Assembly (NCBI RefSeq): GCF_000224145.3
Contig: NW_004190371.2
Coordinates: 248,001-312,000, forward strand
Direction of reading: 5' to 3'
DNA: 64,000 bases
Origin: Ciona intestinalis
Taxonomy: Eukaryota; Chordata; Ascidiacea; Phlebobranchia; Cionidae
Within the stretch, counting starts at the first letter, position 1. Each line of letters opens with the position of its first letter. The notes below the pieces were generated by a model. The model was not told where the DNA came from, did not search any database, and saw nothing but the letters and a program-made list of their open reading frames with translations. Below, one piece after another: positions 10,420 through 23,600 of this stretch. The position numbers were made by a program, and so were the translations under genes.

Positions 10420-11030
10420 CATAAACGCAAAACGCAAAACTTCAGAATAATATTATTGTATATACTGTATGGTGCAATAATATTAGTGTATTGTAGTCCA
10501 AAGCTATAATATATAGTAGGCTAGGGTGGGGGAAGATGGGACATCTTTGGAACATTATATCTAAATATCCTGATCGGATTTTAAACAATAAACAACCCTC
10601 TATGAGAGTCGTGAAGGATACGGTTTTACAATTCTTTAAATGTTTATTGTTTACTACCAAATGGAACGAAACAATATAATGAAAAGGTGTCTTCCCCCAT
10701 CCTACTATACGTTATAGTAAATAGTATGTCATGATACTAATGTAATAAAACAATACTTAACTAAAGTCTTCCAAGAAATCTTTTTGCAACCTTCCAAAAT
10801 GTAAGCTAGTGTGGAGCCACCTCCATCTAAGAAGCAACTTGCTTTGTGAGGAAGGGCGGTTTATGCACGAGGCAATCAAGGCGGGGATATCAGCTGATTC
10901 GTGGCGTCAATCACTTGAGCAATCTGGCCAATCAAGGATTGGATAGCGGACTGATTGGAGCCAAAGTCTGGTCACGCAGGATAAATTCGTACATGAACTA
11001 GTGATAACTAAACACGCGAATATGCAAGGA
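10420..11030. repeat. Repeat R3 copy 1, interrupted by a MITE
   Basis: 10420-10511 and 10710-10960 match 13170-13515 in order: 'agaataatattattgtatat', then 'acaatacttaactaaagtct', 'caacttgctttgtg' and 'aatctggccaatcaaggatt'. The MITE at 10512-10709 splits this copy and is absent from the other. Confidence 0.65.
10512..10709. mobile_element. TIR-MITE (TAGTAGGGTGGGG family), inserted in repeat R3
   Basis: About 198 bp with well-kept ends: TATAGTAGG...GGGTGGGGGAAGATGGGACA on the left and CTTCCCCCATCCTACTATA on the right. Interior 'ctctatgagagtcgtgaagg' and 'tttactaccaaatgg' match the other copies. Probable TA-type target. No coding capacity. Confidence 0.75.
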
Positions 11031-11469
11031 CGTCATTTGAAGAATGGAGATCTGACGTAACTCTGACGTCACTTTTCCATGACGTAACAAGATTCTGACA
11101 TCATACCACAAATCCATGAAGAAGTAATTAAGTTCATTTAATATTTTATTTTGCAACAATACGAAATAATACAAAACAAGCTAAACGTGATGACTTTTAT
11201 TGAAAAAGCTTCTGAAAAATAGAAACATGATTAACATTTCATCATAGAGTTTGTGGCTGGCGTTGGTGGAAAGCCACTACGGCACGACAAGCCCCCAGCC
11301 AATGGTAGTGGGTTTCTACTCTGGTGAGAAACCCTTGCGGGATGTTACTGTCCACGCAGGTTAAAGAAACCCCATAGACAAAAATAGAACAACGACGCAC
11401 ATTGACAATGTGCACAACAAGGAATACACCAACAAAAAGACAAAAATAATAGAACGAGTGCAGCGACAT
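11031..11469. other. Intergenic, no gene recognised
   Basis: Contains TGACGTCAC near 11050 and several TGACGTAA half sites. Open frames at 11242-11505 and 11345-11674 (minus) have no recognisable domain and overlap each other. Confidence 0.4.
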
Positions 11470-12275
11470 ACATGTGCCAAACATGCAACAAACGCAACAG
11501 CTCAATCATGCAAAAAGGGGATGCAGTCAAAAAGTAATTAACGCGGACATAATCAGTGAAACATCTACAGCTAAAACATGGTTCAAATCCTGAAAGATAA
11601 TCATTTGCAGTGTACACCATATTGAATGTCCGACCGCAAAGAGTCGAAGCCAACAACAGCTCCGCAAGTCCCAATCAAAAGGTAAGTCGCCATATTGGTA
11701 CCGCGATACTCTCGTCGTATCTTCACACAATATAATATAACGTCCGGATGTTACGCAACGTATCGACCGTTACGAAACTGCGCCAGGGTGCTACGAACCA
11801 CATTGCGACGTCAACCCAACAACCTGACCGTTAAGTAACTCAATCAAAACTGACGTAACCGCACCGAACGCAGGGTCATGACAATGCTTTGACCCCCCCG
11901 TATCGACGTCGTAGCGTAATTGTGACGTGGCCATCGTCCCAATCGCGCTACATGACGTTTTAATATAAAGTTAGCCACGAGGAAGTTTATCAGTATATTA
12001 AATGAATTACTATCACATATACGCGCATATTATCTTGCGTGTTGATATTACTCGAGTATTTGTGTACCAACATAGCGTTCTCATCAAGCGATCAGGGCAA
12101 TACAGAACCGCTGAAGGATTCGATCTTTGTAGACGAAGTACACAATAGAGTGTACAACAACAAAATCTGATCCAGCAAGATTTTCGCCATAGTTTCGTTG
12201 CATATATTTCATAGACATGCAAAATGCACTATAGTAGTGACTGACTAAAAATAGCTGGCAACATTAGGCCCAGCA
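11470..12275. repeat. Interspersed repeat R1, copy B
   Basis: Counterpart of 4801-5460 with the same order of conserved blocks, plus about 185 bp of GC-richer sequence (about 11735-11920, with 'tatcgaccgttacgaaactg') not present in copy A. Confidence 0.7.
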
Positions 12276-12344
12276 GAATAAGAATACAGCAGCGCAGACA
12301 AGACACACATACAAAACACAACCTTTCCTTATAGTACTCAAACC

Positions 12345-12645
12345 TCAAACCGTGTATTCTTTATCGGCGTCTTTATCTTTGTTCTGCGTCTGCAAAGGTA
12401 GGATAGTTACGTATTCGTATACAAAGAGATTTCATCAACTCGGTTTAAGTTTTTCCACATTTCAATTGATTCCAAAGTTTTACTAAATTATATCGTTTTA
12501 CTAAATTATAAACAATAATAATATACAATACCTTGCGCTTTTTTTCGGCAGCTTTATTCGCTGACTTTTCTGCAAAAACATAATCGTTAAATATTAATTT
12601 GTATATTATTACGTAATAATTACCTTCATTCTTCCTTCGTGCCAT
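12345..12645 (-). CDS. Possible small spliced gene, 34-aa basic protein
   Basis: Three short exons (12624-12645, 12532-12569, 12345-12389) join in consistent phase with canonical GT-AG borders (AAG|GTAATT, TTTTTGCAG|, AAG|GTATTG, CTTTGCAG|). The product would be MARRKNEEKSANKAAEKKRK followed by TQNKDKDADKEYTV and a stop. It is highly charged and ends in -YTV, a class I PDZ-ligand-like tail. Possible 5' non-coding exons lie upstream on the same strand (about 12740-12805 with donor TTA|GTAAGT, and about 12855-12892). I recognise no family. The splice signals are good but such a short frame could arise by chance; it could also be the end of a non-coding RNA. Confidence 0.3.
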
Positions 12646-13169
12646 GGTCTGCTTTATCCTCTGTGACGTCACATACCATGTTCTGCAAAATAGAATTTCA
12701 AAACACCATTTAAAGCAAAATAAGTTTGTGACGAAACAATGAACTTACTAAGCGGGTTCTTCTGTTGCGTCATCACCACTTTGTGACGTCACATCATCGA
12801 TGTTTCTAGAAAAGAGCTTATGTACGTAATAATGCCAATTGTGATTCATACTTTACCAATTCTTTGATCTTCATGCTTCGTGCTCATAGCGCAAATATAA
12901 TTAGAATATACGAGTATAATGTGCCTTGCGTCGACGCACATGGGGCCCCATAAAAAAACTTCGCGAAACGTATGCGTACAGCAGTCGCGTGTTGTTTAGC
13001 TATGACGTAACGAAAGCGGCTTAAAAGCGAAATTTAAACGATTGTGTCGGTTTGTGACGCAACAGAACGCAGCGATTGTGTTATTGCGAGTGACGTCGCG
13101 AGTGACGTGTAGTATCAGAGAACTGTCGCGATTAATGAAACAGAAAGTAATGAAAAAAAACTAGTAATA
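12646..13169. promoter_or_regulatory. CRE-rich, CpG-richer stretch
   Basis: Palindromic TGACGTCA cores occur at about 12663 and 12783, with further TGACGTCG/TGACGTAA sites at 13000-13110, in a locally GC-richer segment (12920-13130). Such octamers bind CREB/ATF factors. It could be the promoter of the small gene at 12345-12645; function is inferred only from motif and position. Confidence 0.35.
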
Positions 13170-13515
13170 AACGCAAGACACAAAACTTTTAGAATAATAT
13201 TATTGTATATTATGCATTGTAATAATACTACTGTAAATAGTATAAAACTATATATGTTACATTAAATAGTATGACATACCATATATGAAACGAAACAATA
13301 CTTAACTAAAGTCTTGCAAGAAATCTTCTTGAATCCTTTCAGCTTGTAACCTGGTGTGAAACCAACTTCATCTGAACTGGAACGTAGTGGTAACTTGCTT
13401 TGTGGGGAAGAAGCGTTTTATGCGCGGAGCAACCAAGGCGCGGTGTAATCAGCTGGTGCGAGGCGTCAGTCACGTGAGCAATCTGACCTATCAGGGATTG
13501 GACAACTCTACTACA
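13170..13515. repeat. Repeat R3 copy 2 (no MITE insertion)
   Basis: Uninterrupted counterpart of 10420-10960; keeps 'acaatacttaactaaagtct', 'aacttgctttgtggggaag' and 'tatcagggattgga'. Confidence 0.65.
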
Positions 13516-14632
13516 TTGTGACGTAACAAAATAAGCTCACTATGATTCGAGATTTTTGAATGTCCCTTTTTAAATTTTAACAAATGAGATATGTCGAAAC
13601 ATCATGGCAAAGTACAATATAGCAAGAGAGCACAGCTTTAATGATTGGGCATGTATTATAATTATCTTTACGTAAGCAACATTTTTTGGGAAAAAAATAT
13701 AAAATTATCTTTATTAAAATGTCACTAATTAGTTCCGTTTTTAAAGAAAATAAATTATCCATATTTTTTAAACTTTCCAACCTTTAACTTTGATTCTTAG
13801 TTTTTTTTTCGAAATATATGTTTTTCGGTTATACCACAGTCTTAATCTGGTTAGAAATTGGCGACAACTTGCCCAATACTAAACAATGGGTCGTTCTACT
13901 TTGATGTTCCACGGCTTCGGTTTAGACCAGAGCGACAAATTTGCTTGAATTGTGTTTATTTATCGCTATGTAGCGAACATGATACAAGTATGACAGAAAA
14001 ATGGAAATATTTAAGCACAAAACCACAAAATTAACAACAGTAGGACTTTTAAAAGGTCATCAATTCAACATTGAAATCGCACCAAAAGTTTGGCGATGTT
14101 TGTTTCGAAGTGGCATTACTCAGCATGATACTACCATATGCACCAAGCTTACACTACAACATATACTTCTACCAATTGCAGAAACAGCATGACATGAAAC
14201 TAATGGTTGATATTTCTTTACACAGAATAAGATGCTTGGATATACATTCTTCAAAATACAAACCCAAATACTGTTCAAAAATAATTCAAAAAATTAAAAA
14301 TAAATCAAAAAATAAAAGAAAAGTTATTTTTTTAATAGATTGTTAACTGAAGTAAAGATCACTGTTTACCAAGTAATTAATAGATGATTTCATTATTAAA
14401 AGAATGCAATTTTAAACAGATTTGCAATGGGACTGGGTTCGCGTAAGCACCGAATTAATGTTTGTTTTTTATGATGTGTAAAGTGTATAGATTTCGTGCA
14501 TGACAGAAAGAAGATGATTGACAGGAAACAAAGAGACAATAACATCTGAATTCTGATTATATCGTCATAATTGCGAAACTACTTTTCGATGAACACCAAA
14601 CAGTGAGAAATTTCAAATTTTGTATCGACCAA
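13516..14632. other. Intergenic / 3' flank of GIT, no gene recognised
   Basis: 13618-13665 carries a copy of the R2 start ('agagagcacagctttaa'). Open frames at 14001-14346 (plus) lack domains. The rest is AT-rich. Confidence 0.4.
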
Positions 14633-17600
14633 TCAAGAAGAAGAATCTTGTGAGGTTTCCAGTGATTGGAGCTTGGTTATCATGGTAACAAGCTCTTTCT
14701 CAGCTTTAGCAATGTCATATGCATTCTTTATTATTTCCTCAGTTACCTAGAAATGAATGCCAGAAGTTTTACAAAACAAGTGAAATATGCCTGGTTGCAA
14801 CAGTTTATACACTGCTGTTAAATACCATTGTATGGTAGGCCAACTTCAGTTATTTTAACACAGATGTCCTATGCTATTTACTTCATGCCTCCTAAGTTAC
14901 ACATACACCAACAATAGTGGTGGCATCAGTTCTTAAATCCTTAAGTTTCTGGTTACTTGACATGCAATCTAATCTAACCATTTTTGCGACATTGCACCAA
15001 ATTTAAAATTTGAACAATAATTTTCAAGAAAACCTTAAAATAAGCAGTAAATCATTGATTTTTCTCAAAATACCAATACATTCTCTTAAAGTTGTTGTCC
15101 CACCTGTTTAGCATTAAATGCGATCCCTTGTTCTGCCACTTCTTTGCAACGATTGCGTAATTTTTCGGCCCCTCCACCCAGTTTAATTATCACATTTTTC
15201 ATGTCAGGATCATTCAGGTCCTAAGTTAACAAGTAATGTTATTAATAAACTATAAATAAATATTGTTTTTGCAACTTAAGTTCATAAAAGTTAACCAGCA
15301 TGGTTATACATAAAAAATGAACAAACTTTGCTTAAATTCATAAATTTTAGACGTATACATTAGCTAACAAGCATTGTTATAACTAAAAAATGAACAAATT
15401 TTGTTTCTGTAAATAAAATCCTTATCTTTGGAAAGTAATATTATGCAGACAAACGTTAAAACACATTGTTTGGATATAAATAACTGTAATAAATTTCATG
15501 AAGCTGGCCCTAATCTAGTGCTTATAAAGTTGGACTCGCACAATAACATTTAGAAGCCAGTGTTATAAAATGCATAACAAAAATCAAGTCCAAACGAAAT
15601 GTATAATAAAAGAGATATATATTTCAGCAAAATGGCATAATCTAGGGTGCTTATATTTTAATTCAGTAATAATGCAAACAATTTTAATGGGATTTAGGTA
15701 CAATATTAACCCAATGTATGTTATAAACAAAGTTGACTAACCTCTGGGAACAAAGCAACAATTTCTTGAACTACAGTGAGAATATTCTCAGCACACGCAG
15801 GGTAGCTTTCACTTTTGCCTTTCTGTGCGGCTTGTAACAGACTAGATATGTTCCTTGTTACCTGGGAAAAAGCGAAATTAACTAGTCTATACTGGATTTA
15901 ACAAATTGTAAAGGAACAAATAGATGGTTTAATAAGAAACCACGCGTTTTATAATAAAGGACACTGTAACTCTAGCCCCAATCACCATTATGTAATAATT
16001 TATCCACTGCTAATTTCTTAAGTGTTGCAATATTCTACACCAATACAAAAATCCTTTAGGATCTGTAACTTAGAAAATCTGTCACCGTTTCAGTTTTCCT
16101 AATAACTTCATCGTAACGTTGCAAATGTTCGGGTTTATGAGGCGTCCCTTCAACTTGTGCGGACGGGGATTCGGATTTCTCCGTTGCATGATTGTTGTTT
16201 TCGTTGATGTTTACATTTTGATCAACTGATGTATTCCTGATGCATTAAGAGGGTATTATTATTATTTAAAAGTTAAAAACTAAAATCCCGCCATTTTTAT
16301 ATATATTCATAGGATTCAAACAAAAAACATTCACTACAATTTTTCAGAATTTTCTAGACCTAAGAAAGAAATTTAAAATTATTTTTTACTTTTTATCCGT
16401 AGTTGCTTCCATAGAAGCGGGACTTGTTCTCTTTGACCTAGACTGCTCAGTACTGCCCCCTGGTGGACCTGAGTTATCATAATCGCTCCCAACGCTGTTG
16501 TGAGGACTTTGATCACGAAGACGATGAGGTTTCTTCATGGAATCATCCTGTGGTAGAAACACAAGATACAATGCTTATGATTCTGGTACCATTGCCGGTA
16601 TGGTTAATGCACAAAGTAACTATGCACTTTTATATTTATTAACATACATAATTACATGTTTCAGTACAGAATCCAGGAGGTAAATACGAATGACAATTAT
16701 AAATGATGTTGAAAGTGACCCCCGTTAGCATCAATACAGACTTGGGCCCTTCTTATTTTGTTTTTAAACACATCAATCAGAAATTTAAAAAATTATTAGA
16801 ACACTGCACAGTGAATTTCTGAACACCCAGTATTGGGTAAATCGGTAAACAAAAATGAATTTTTAATATTTGACCAACTAACCATAGTTTTATCTTTGGT
16901 TGAAGTAACGAACTCAGGTTCAGGTTTAGCATGAGAGCCACCTAGTGTCTCGTGAATGGTTTGTCGACGTTGGCTTCCACTTGATGCTAACGATGACTGG
17001 CTACCAACTGTACAGGTATAAAGAAAGGTTAAAATGGGAATAAACTTAAAAAATTGGAAAAACATTAAATTTTATTAATAATACACTGCTGTTGTTTTTA
17101 CCAGCTTCCGTACATTATGTTGATATTAAAAAAATCTAATATACATAAAATGCAGTAACAATAACATCCTTCAAAACAGGTAACTTCATTTATTGTGTCC
17201 CATACTGAATACTTGTATCTCAATCAGCAGTTTACACATGTCACCCCCGTTTCAAAAACTAGTGTGACATCATGACATGCCACCCCAGGCATCCGTAATG
17301 TTACGGCTATGGATATGAATACATTTGGTTTGTACATGTATGTAACTCATTTAAGCTCACGTTGCGGGGCAACAACAGTAGCACATTGTTTAGTTTCATA
17401 TGGTTATTTATGGATATACATACTGATACACGAAACATTGTGTTATAAAATGAGGTGGGTCATAACTAAAGGTAAAAGAAAAAAAATATTCATATAAACA
17501 GTAATGCAAAGACGTGATTGTAGCACATTGCTTAGTTTCATTTGGTTGGATATATATACATACATGAAACATTATGGTATAAAATGAGGTAGGTTATAAT

Positions 17601-20600
17601 TAAAGAAGAAAATTATCCATATATAAACAGTTATGCAAAGACTTATAAATTAAAAAGTTAAACATACATGAATCGTTGTGATTGTAAGATGAGGTGGGTC
17701 GGGTGATGCTGTTAGCGCTTCCACTCCTGGGGCTAATGGTGGAAGATGGGGTGAAGGGGGGTTTGCTGTTGGGGGCTGTGTAGGGGGTGGGACGGAATGC
17801 GGAAGTATATTGGCCTGGCTGCGGCTTTTGTTTTAACAGTTCATAATTTTGCTTGGCAAGGTTTGTGACCTGTGAGGTAGGGTATTGGTTAGTTTAATGT
17901 GGTACCAAATTATCAATATACAACAAATAATTTTGATACAGTATGTTGTACCATGTTTTTAAAACAACAAACTAAAATTTCAGTTGTATTATTTTATTTA
18001 ACCTATTTAGCAAAATTAGGTGTTTTACTTATATAATATATATATTTTGTCACAGAAACCTTAGTTGAAGAATCTATCAAACTAATAATGGGCATATGCT
18101 GCATACACACACAGTTTTAGTTTTGCTTTGTTGCATACAACGTTATTATTCAAGTTGGGTTTTGATTGATTCATATAAAGTGACCGAATAAGATATTTTG
18201 ACATATTTAAATCCACCATTATGTAACATAACATCGCTAAAAGCATTCTTAGATAACAAGGAAACAGGACTTGATTTAACTTGACAGGAAACATTGAAAC
18301 AGTTCATGAAACTAACACGGAAGTACGTGTCATACAGTAGCGGACATCAGAGGGAACATGGCAGGTCGTTATCTCCAAATAATTTTATTTTAAATTATCA
18401 AAAAATATTTTTTATAATTATATATTTTATTATATATATATATATACCCTTTTTTTTATTAAAACTTAACTATTTTAATGCATTGAAAACGCAGTAATGA
18501 TGATCAGTTCTTTGTTTAAGAAGGTTTGGTCAATTCAAATTATACTACACTAAAATATACCAATATAAAATGCGCTACCAAATAAAACAATTGAATATAG
18601 TCAGGGTAGGGTTTCCAAGCAACAATGTTAAACACCATTGCCAAGATATTCAGTCATAAATCATATGTAGTTTGTGGACATTAAACATACATAAGTGTCC
18701 ATATACCATTAGAAAAACTCTTTACTAATTTTTAAATAATTACCAAGTGCATGCTTAACTTGTTCATAAAATTTAGATCTCGGGCAATACACTTGTTTGT
18801 ATAGACACCTAAACAGCGAGGTCAAGCTGCTTTAAGGGGTCGAAGGTGCTAAAAAATGTGATGTCACACCTGTTTCAAATGTTGGTGTAACATCTGACAT
18901 GTCACTCGACCCCCCTTAATGGTATGCCTATCATTACGCTGCATATTTTGCTGACCAGCAGATTTTATATAAAGACACCAAATAACTTTACCTTTGTAGA
19001 AAGGTCTCTGTTTAATTCCATTAACTTTGTCACCGTCTCTTCTTTCTCTTGTAGTTTCTGTTTTACTTTAAGAAACTCTGACAGTGGAATGCTCACTTGT
19101 TGGTTGCCACGAACTGTAACGAAAAATTGTTTAAAATATAAAATGAAAGTAATGTTATACTATATAACTTTGCGTTGTGTTGTTATATTTCCTTTTATTC
19201 GTTTTAAGTAAAACCATTTAATATAAAATATTCAATAAATGTCATAAACATTGGCAGAAGATAATCATTGTTCTATGGACAATAACGCTTCAATAACTAA
19301 GTAAAATATTTGATAATATCTTTGCACTGGGTTATTTTAATAAAAGAGCCAGCGAAAATATTCATTTGACAAATACTAAATAGCTTGATTGTCAATATAG
19401 ACATGCGGTTCTTAACCTTGGTTTAAACAAACTTAGAGGTTCAAAGGCCATGTGCTTGCTTATTATTTAAAGCCATTACTAAGCAAAAACATATTGCATT
19501 AGGCCTATTCTATGCAATACATAACATCAGCTAAAATGTGTAAAATAATGTTTAATATTCAGAGCTCAATTTTTAAAAAGATTATTAAACCGCTGAATGT
19601 GACTATACATTGATTTCAAACTTTTAAATACACATATGTGCAACTTCAAAACTCAGGGTACGCAGTTATAGTTATACACACAATTTACTGAAACAAATCT
19701 GACTCAGTCGTAATTGTAGTATTTACTTAAAATACAGGGGAGGCCTGCCCACCATGCCATCCCAGGTTTGGCGCCTAATACAGTGTGTAGCATTCTAGAT
19801 TTGTCAAAAATAACTTGGCAAATTGTCACCAACCTGCTGAGTTTTCAATAGATTGATAATCCAAGTTACCATCAGGAGGAAGATCATATATCGGGTCTTC
19901 GCTGCTTAAGGATCGTTGTAACAAATTATTGTTGCTTCCATCTGAGAGGAATTGTAATACAAACAATTTTATAATAACAATTTGTTTTAAACAATTATTT
20001 TGAGTTTTAAACTTTTTAGACAAAGGTGTGTGTCAATGTGTGGTAAATAAAGTATTTTTGTTAAACCGAAACAATTGATTAAAACTAAAGACAATTGTGT
20101 CATATATATATATATAATATATATATGTGATACTGATATTATAGTTGTATTGAAACTGACCAAAAATCACTGCTTAGTGCTTATCATCTATATCACAATA
20201 GTATATACAATACTAAACTAAAACATATGTATAATGTAGACAAGGTGATATTGTTATGTGGCAAGAGCAAATTAACTAAGCCAGCTAACATATAAGTGCT
20301 TCAGATACATGTTAAATGACATCTGCTGCACTGTTTGTGGCAGATGTTTTTCGATTTTGCAAACTATGGTCCAACTAACTTTGCTATAACTTATACAGTA
20401 ATGTGGGGTAAGATGGATACTGTTGAAACATAATTACCTATATTTCAGAAATGTGTTTTTAGCAATTAACAACTCTCTTTTTGAGTTGTAAGGATATGAT
20501 TATATAATTCTGTAAACTTTGTTTACTACCAAATGGGACGTGAAAAGAGAACCAAAACAAGAACCAGCTTACTCCAGCTTACTACACTAAATTATATATT

Positions 20601-23600
20601 ACCGTGTAACTATTTTATTGGTTCACAAGAAACACAGACAGCACAAACTTATGTTAACACTACCATGTTCTTTAAAATAGTTAAAAATAAATAGATTACC
20701 ATATAAGGATTGTCTTCGAATAATGTCACACAAGATGTCAGTAATGAGAACGAAGAATTCTTGCTGAGTAAACCTCGCAAGCTTTTGTCGACCTTGATTC
20801 CTGGAAGTTCGTAGAAAGGTTTCAACTATTCATTTAGTTTAATTCACTTTTTCTGTTTTTTTTTAGTATTTCAAAACAAGATTGAAAAAAGAATATAAAT
20901 GTATTCGTTATAAATATATTTGTTTCGTTAGTTTTACCAATATTGTCTTACACAATAATATATGCTCTTACAGTAAGTCAATTGCATTATTTATTATGTT
21001 TTACAGCACTTGACAGTTATGATATAAAACTCATGCTTATAAAGCTCAAAATATTACACAAAATATTTTCTGTGATTCAAAAATTAGTTTAATATAAATC
21101 ATATACATTTATACTACTTGAAAATTACTAGAACTGTAAGAAAGTTTGGAAAACGTTTATATATCCAATCATCTTTTGGACTGTTAACTGTATAGAATAG
21201 AATCCCTAAAGGAGGACCTATCTATCAGCATATGTGCGTGTAGGTTGTCATATATATGAACTATATAAGTTTATATTTGGCTGGCTATACAGGATATGAA
21301 TACATAACCACCAGACAGGAACTAAAAAGATGAAACAATCTTCAAAGTCTATATTTGTTCTCCCAAGTGCCAACATATATGGTGTTGATTAAAATAAACA
21401 TTAAGTGAATATTGGGGTAAAATATTGAACATGACAGAGAACTAAAAGTCAAAACCTAATTAACAAATGAAATGTTGCTGACAGGTATAATAGAAAGTTA
21501 AAAACTTTATTAAAATTTCCTAGGTAATTAATTTTTAATATATTTTTTAGGCTTTCTTTATTTAATAAATTATTGTACATTTGAGGTTAAGTTATATTGA
21601 TTCAGTGTTGGGTATTAAGCAATTAGATCTATATACATATATTTTATTTAAATTTGACCAAAAGATTTCAATAACTTCTTTCAAAACCAAGTTTGTCAAA
21701 TTTTGAAATTTAAATAAAAAAATACACAGAGTATATTTTCCAAGATTGTCAAATTGAAACTTTATGCCACTAGAACCCAGTTACCTGGTAGTTGAGTATT
21801 CTGGGTTAACAGTAAGGAAAGGTACAGCTACATGGTCTGCAGTAGGAGCTACTTTACCACCAGATTGTTTATGTTGTTGCCAGATCAACTCAGTTTCACG
21901 GCGGTCCACTTCATCATAAACATCCATTGCAAGTTCTTCAAATATCTGGTTGCTTAGCTACAGAGTGGAGATGAGGATGTTGTTATTGTTTTCAGTTTAT
22001 TTGTTGGGCATGTTAGTAGTGGTCTTAAAGATCTTTTTTGTTGTTGAGAATTTGTTCTTGCTGTTATTTGCAACATGATTATGGTATTATTGTTGTTTTG
22101 TGTATGTTTTACTTGTTGGGGATATTAGTGGCCTTGGCTTATAGAGCTTTTTTGCTAACCTAGTGCTGTTGTTTTCTATATTCAATATACTTTTCTGCAT
22201 ATCTTAATTACGTCCCTTGTTTAAGTTAATGTCTTTTTTTGTTTTGATAATAAAAAAGTTGGTGTTCATCTGATTTTTGTTCTATATGTAATAAAAAAAA
22301 AATTGAAATGTCTGGGCATTAATATACAATAGCATCAACACAGTTTCTCTTTCATCTCTCTCTAGGTAAACATAAAGATTCCTAAATATGGGAGAATATA
22401 CATTTTAGAAAAGCAAAACTTATTTGTTATTTTGCAATCAATAATTGATTTGAAATGAAAATGGTATTGCTTTTTACCAATTTTTGCAACTATTAAAAAA
22501 TGACAACCATAGCAGTAATTCATCAGGTAGTTGCAATCTCATTTTTTATTATATGTTTTCCAATGGTAAGTCACTAAGTTGCAAATAATTCACACTGTAG
22601 TATGATGTATGCATTTATGTGAAAACCATACACAGTGTCACCATTCAAGTGCGAATAGCATGTAATAAAATATACAATTGCTGACTTGGCTTATATAGTG
22701 TTTGCCTTTGAATAAGACTTATAAAAGGGTGCAGAAAATTTGATTTTTTAATTTGATATTTTAATATCTATTGACCTATATTATGTAGTGACACCTATTT
22801 GCCAAAAATCATAAAAAAAAAATCTTGAAAACAAATGTCCTCACACTACACTTCTTACACATGTTAATGCTATAATAAATATAAAACAACTCTACAGTCT
22901 CTACTCCAAATAAAGTTTGAATTTATCAACTTACAGCTTGTAGGCGTTTTCTCCCATCCAAACCAACCCCATTGTCTCTTACTTTGGGCATGGCGTAATG
23001 ATTACGGGTTTTATGATCTGTAATTATGACTCATTTTATTGGTGATGATGTCATACAATGTATTGTTACACGACAAAACAGACAACAGTGATGAATGAAC
23101 TTGTGAATAAGTGGACACCAAACACAAGGACTGTTATAGCTCTCTCTTTATAGTTTATACAAACACAGAGCGTTATTTGTACAGTTCAAATTGCAAAGTG
23201 GGAATAATAATTCATTAACAATAAAAAATTTACATGTAACCTCTTTAAAATTCCTTTACAATTTTATAGCAGAAATTACCTATTAAAATCTCAATACAGA
23301 CTATTATGACATCACATACCTGGTTTTAATCCCCAAACAAAGTAGGATAGTCGGTCAGATAATTCATATTGAAGCTCAACAAGTCTGTCTGCAAGTTCAG
23401 TATGTCCTTCATTCCTTGCAAGATCTTCAGGTGGTAAACGATTGGAATCAAGGGCTGCTGGGTCGGCCCCATATGTAACCAGCAACTCACACTGTAAAGA
23501 TTGGCCAGCTTTTGCAGCCACATGTAATGGGGTGTTGCCACGATCCTATATTGTAAAGATACATTGAGTTTATGCGACCTATCTTTTAGAAAACCAGGGA

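Noticed and set aside
18421-18450. AT microsatellites (also near 20105 and 25130) as regulatory or origin sequences
   Set aside because: Simple TA repeats, common in AT-rich introns; nothing points to a function.
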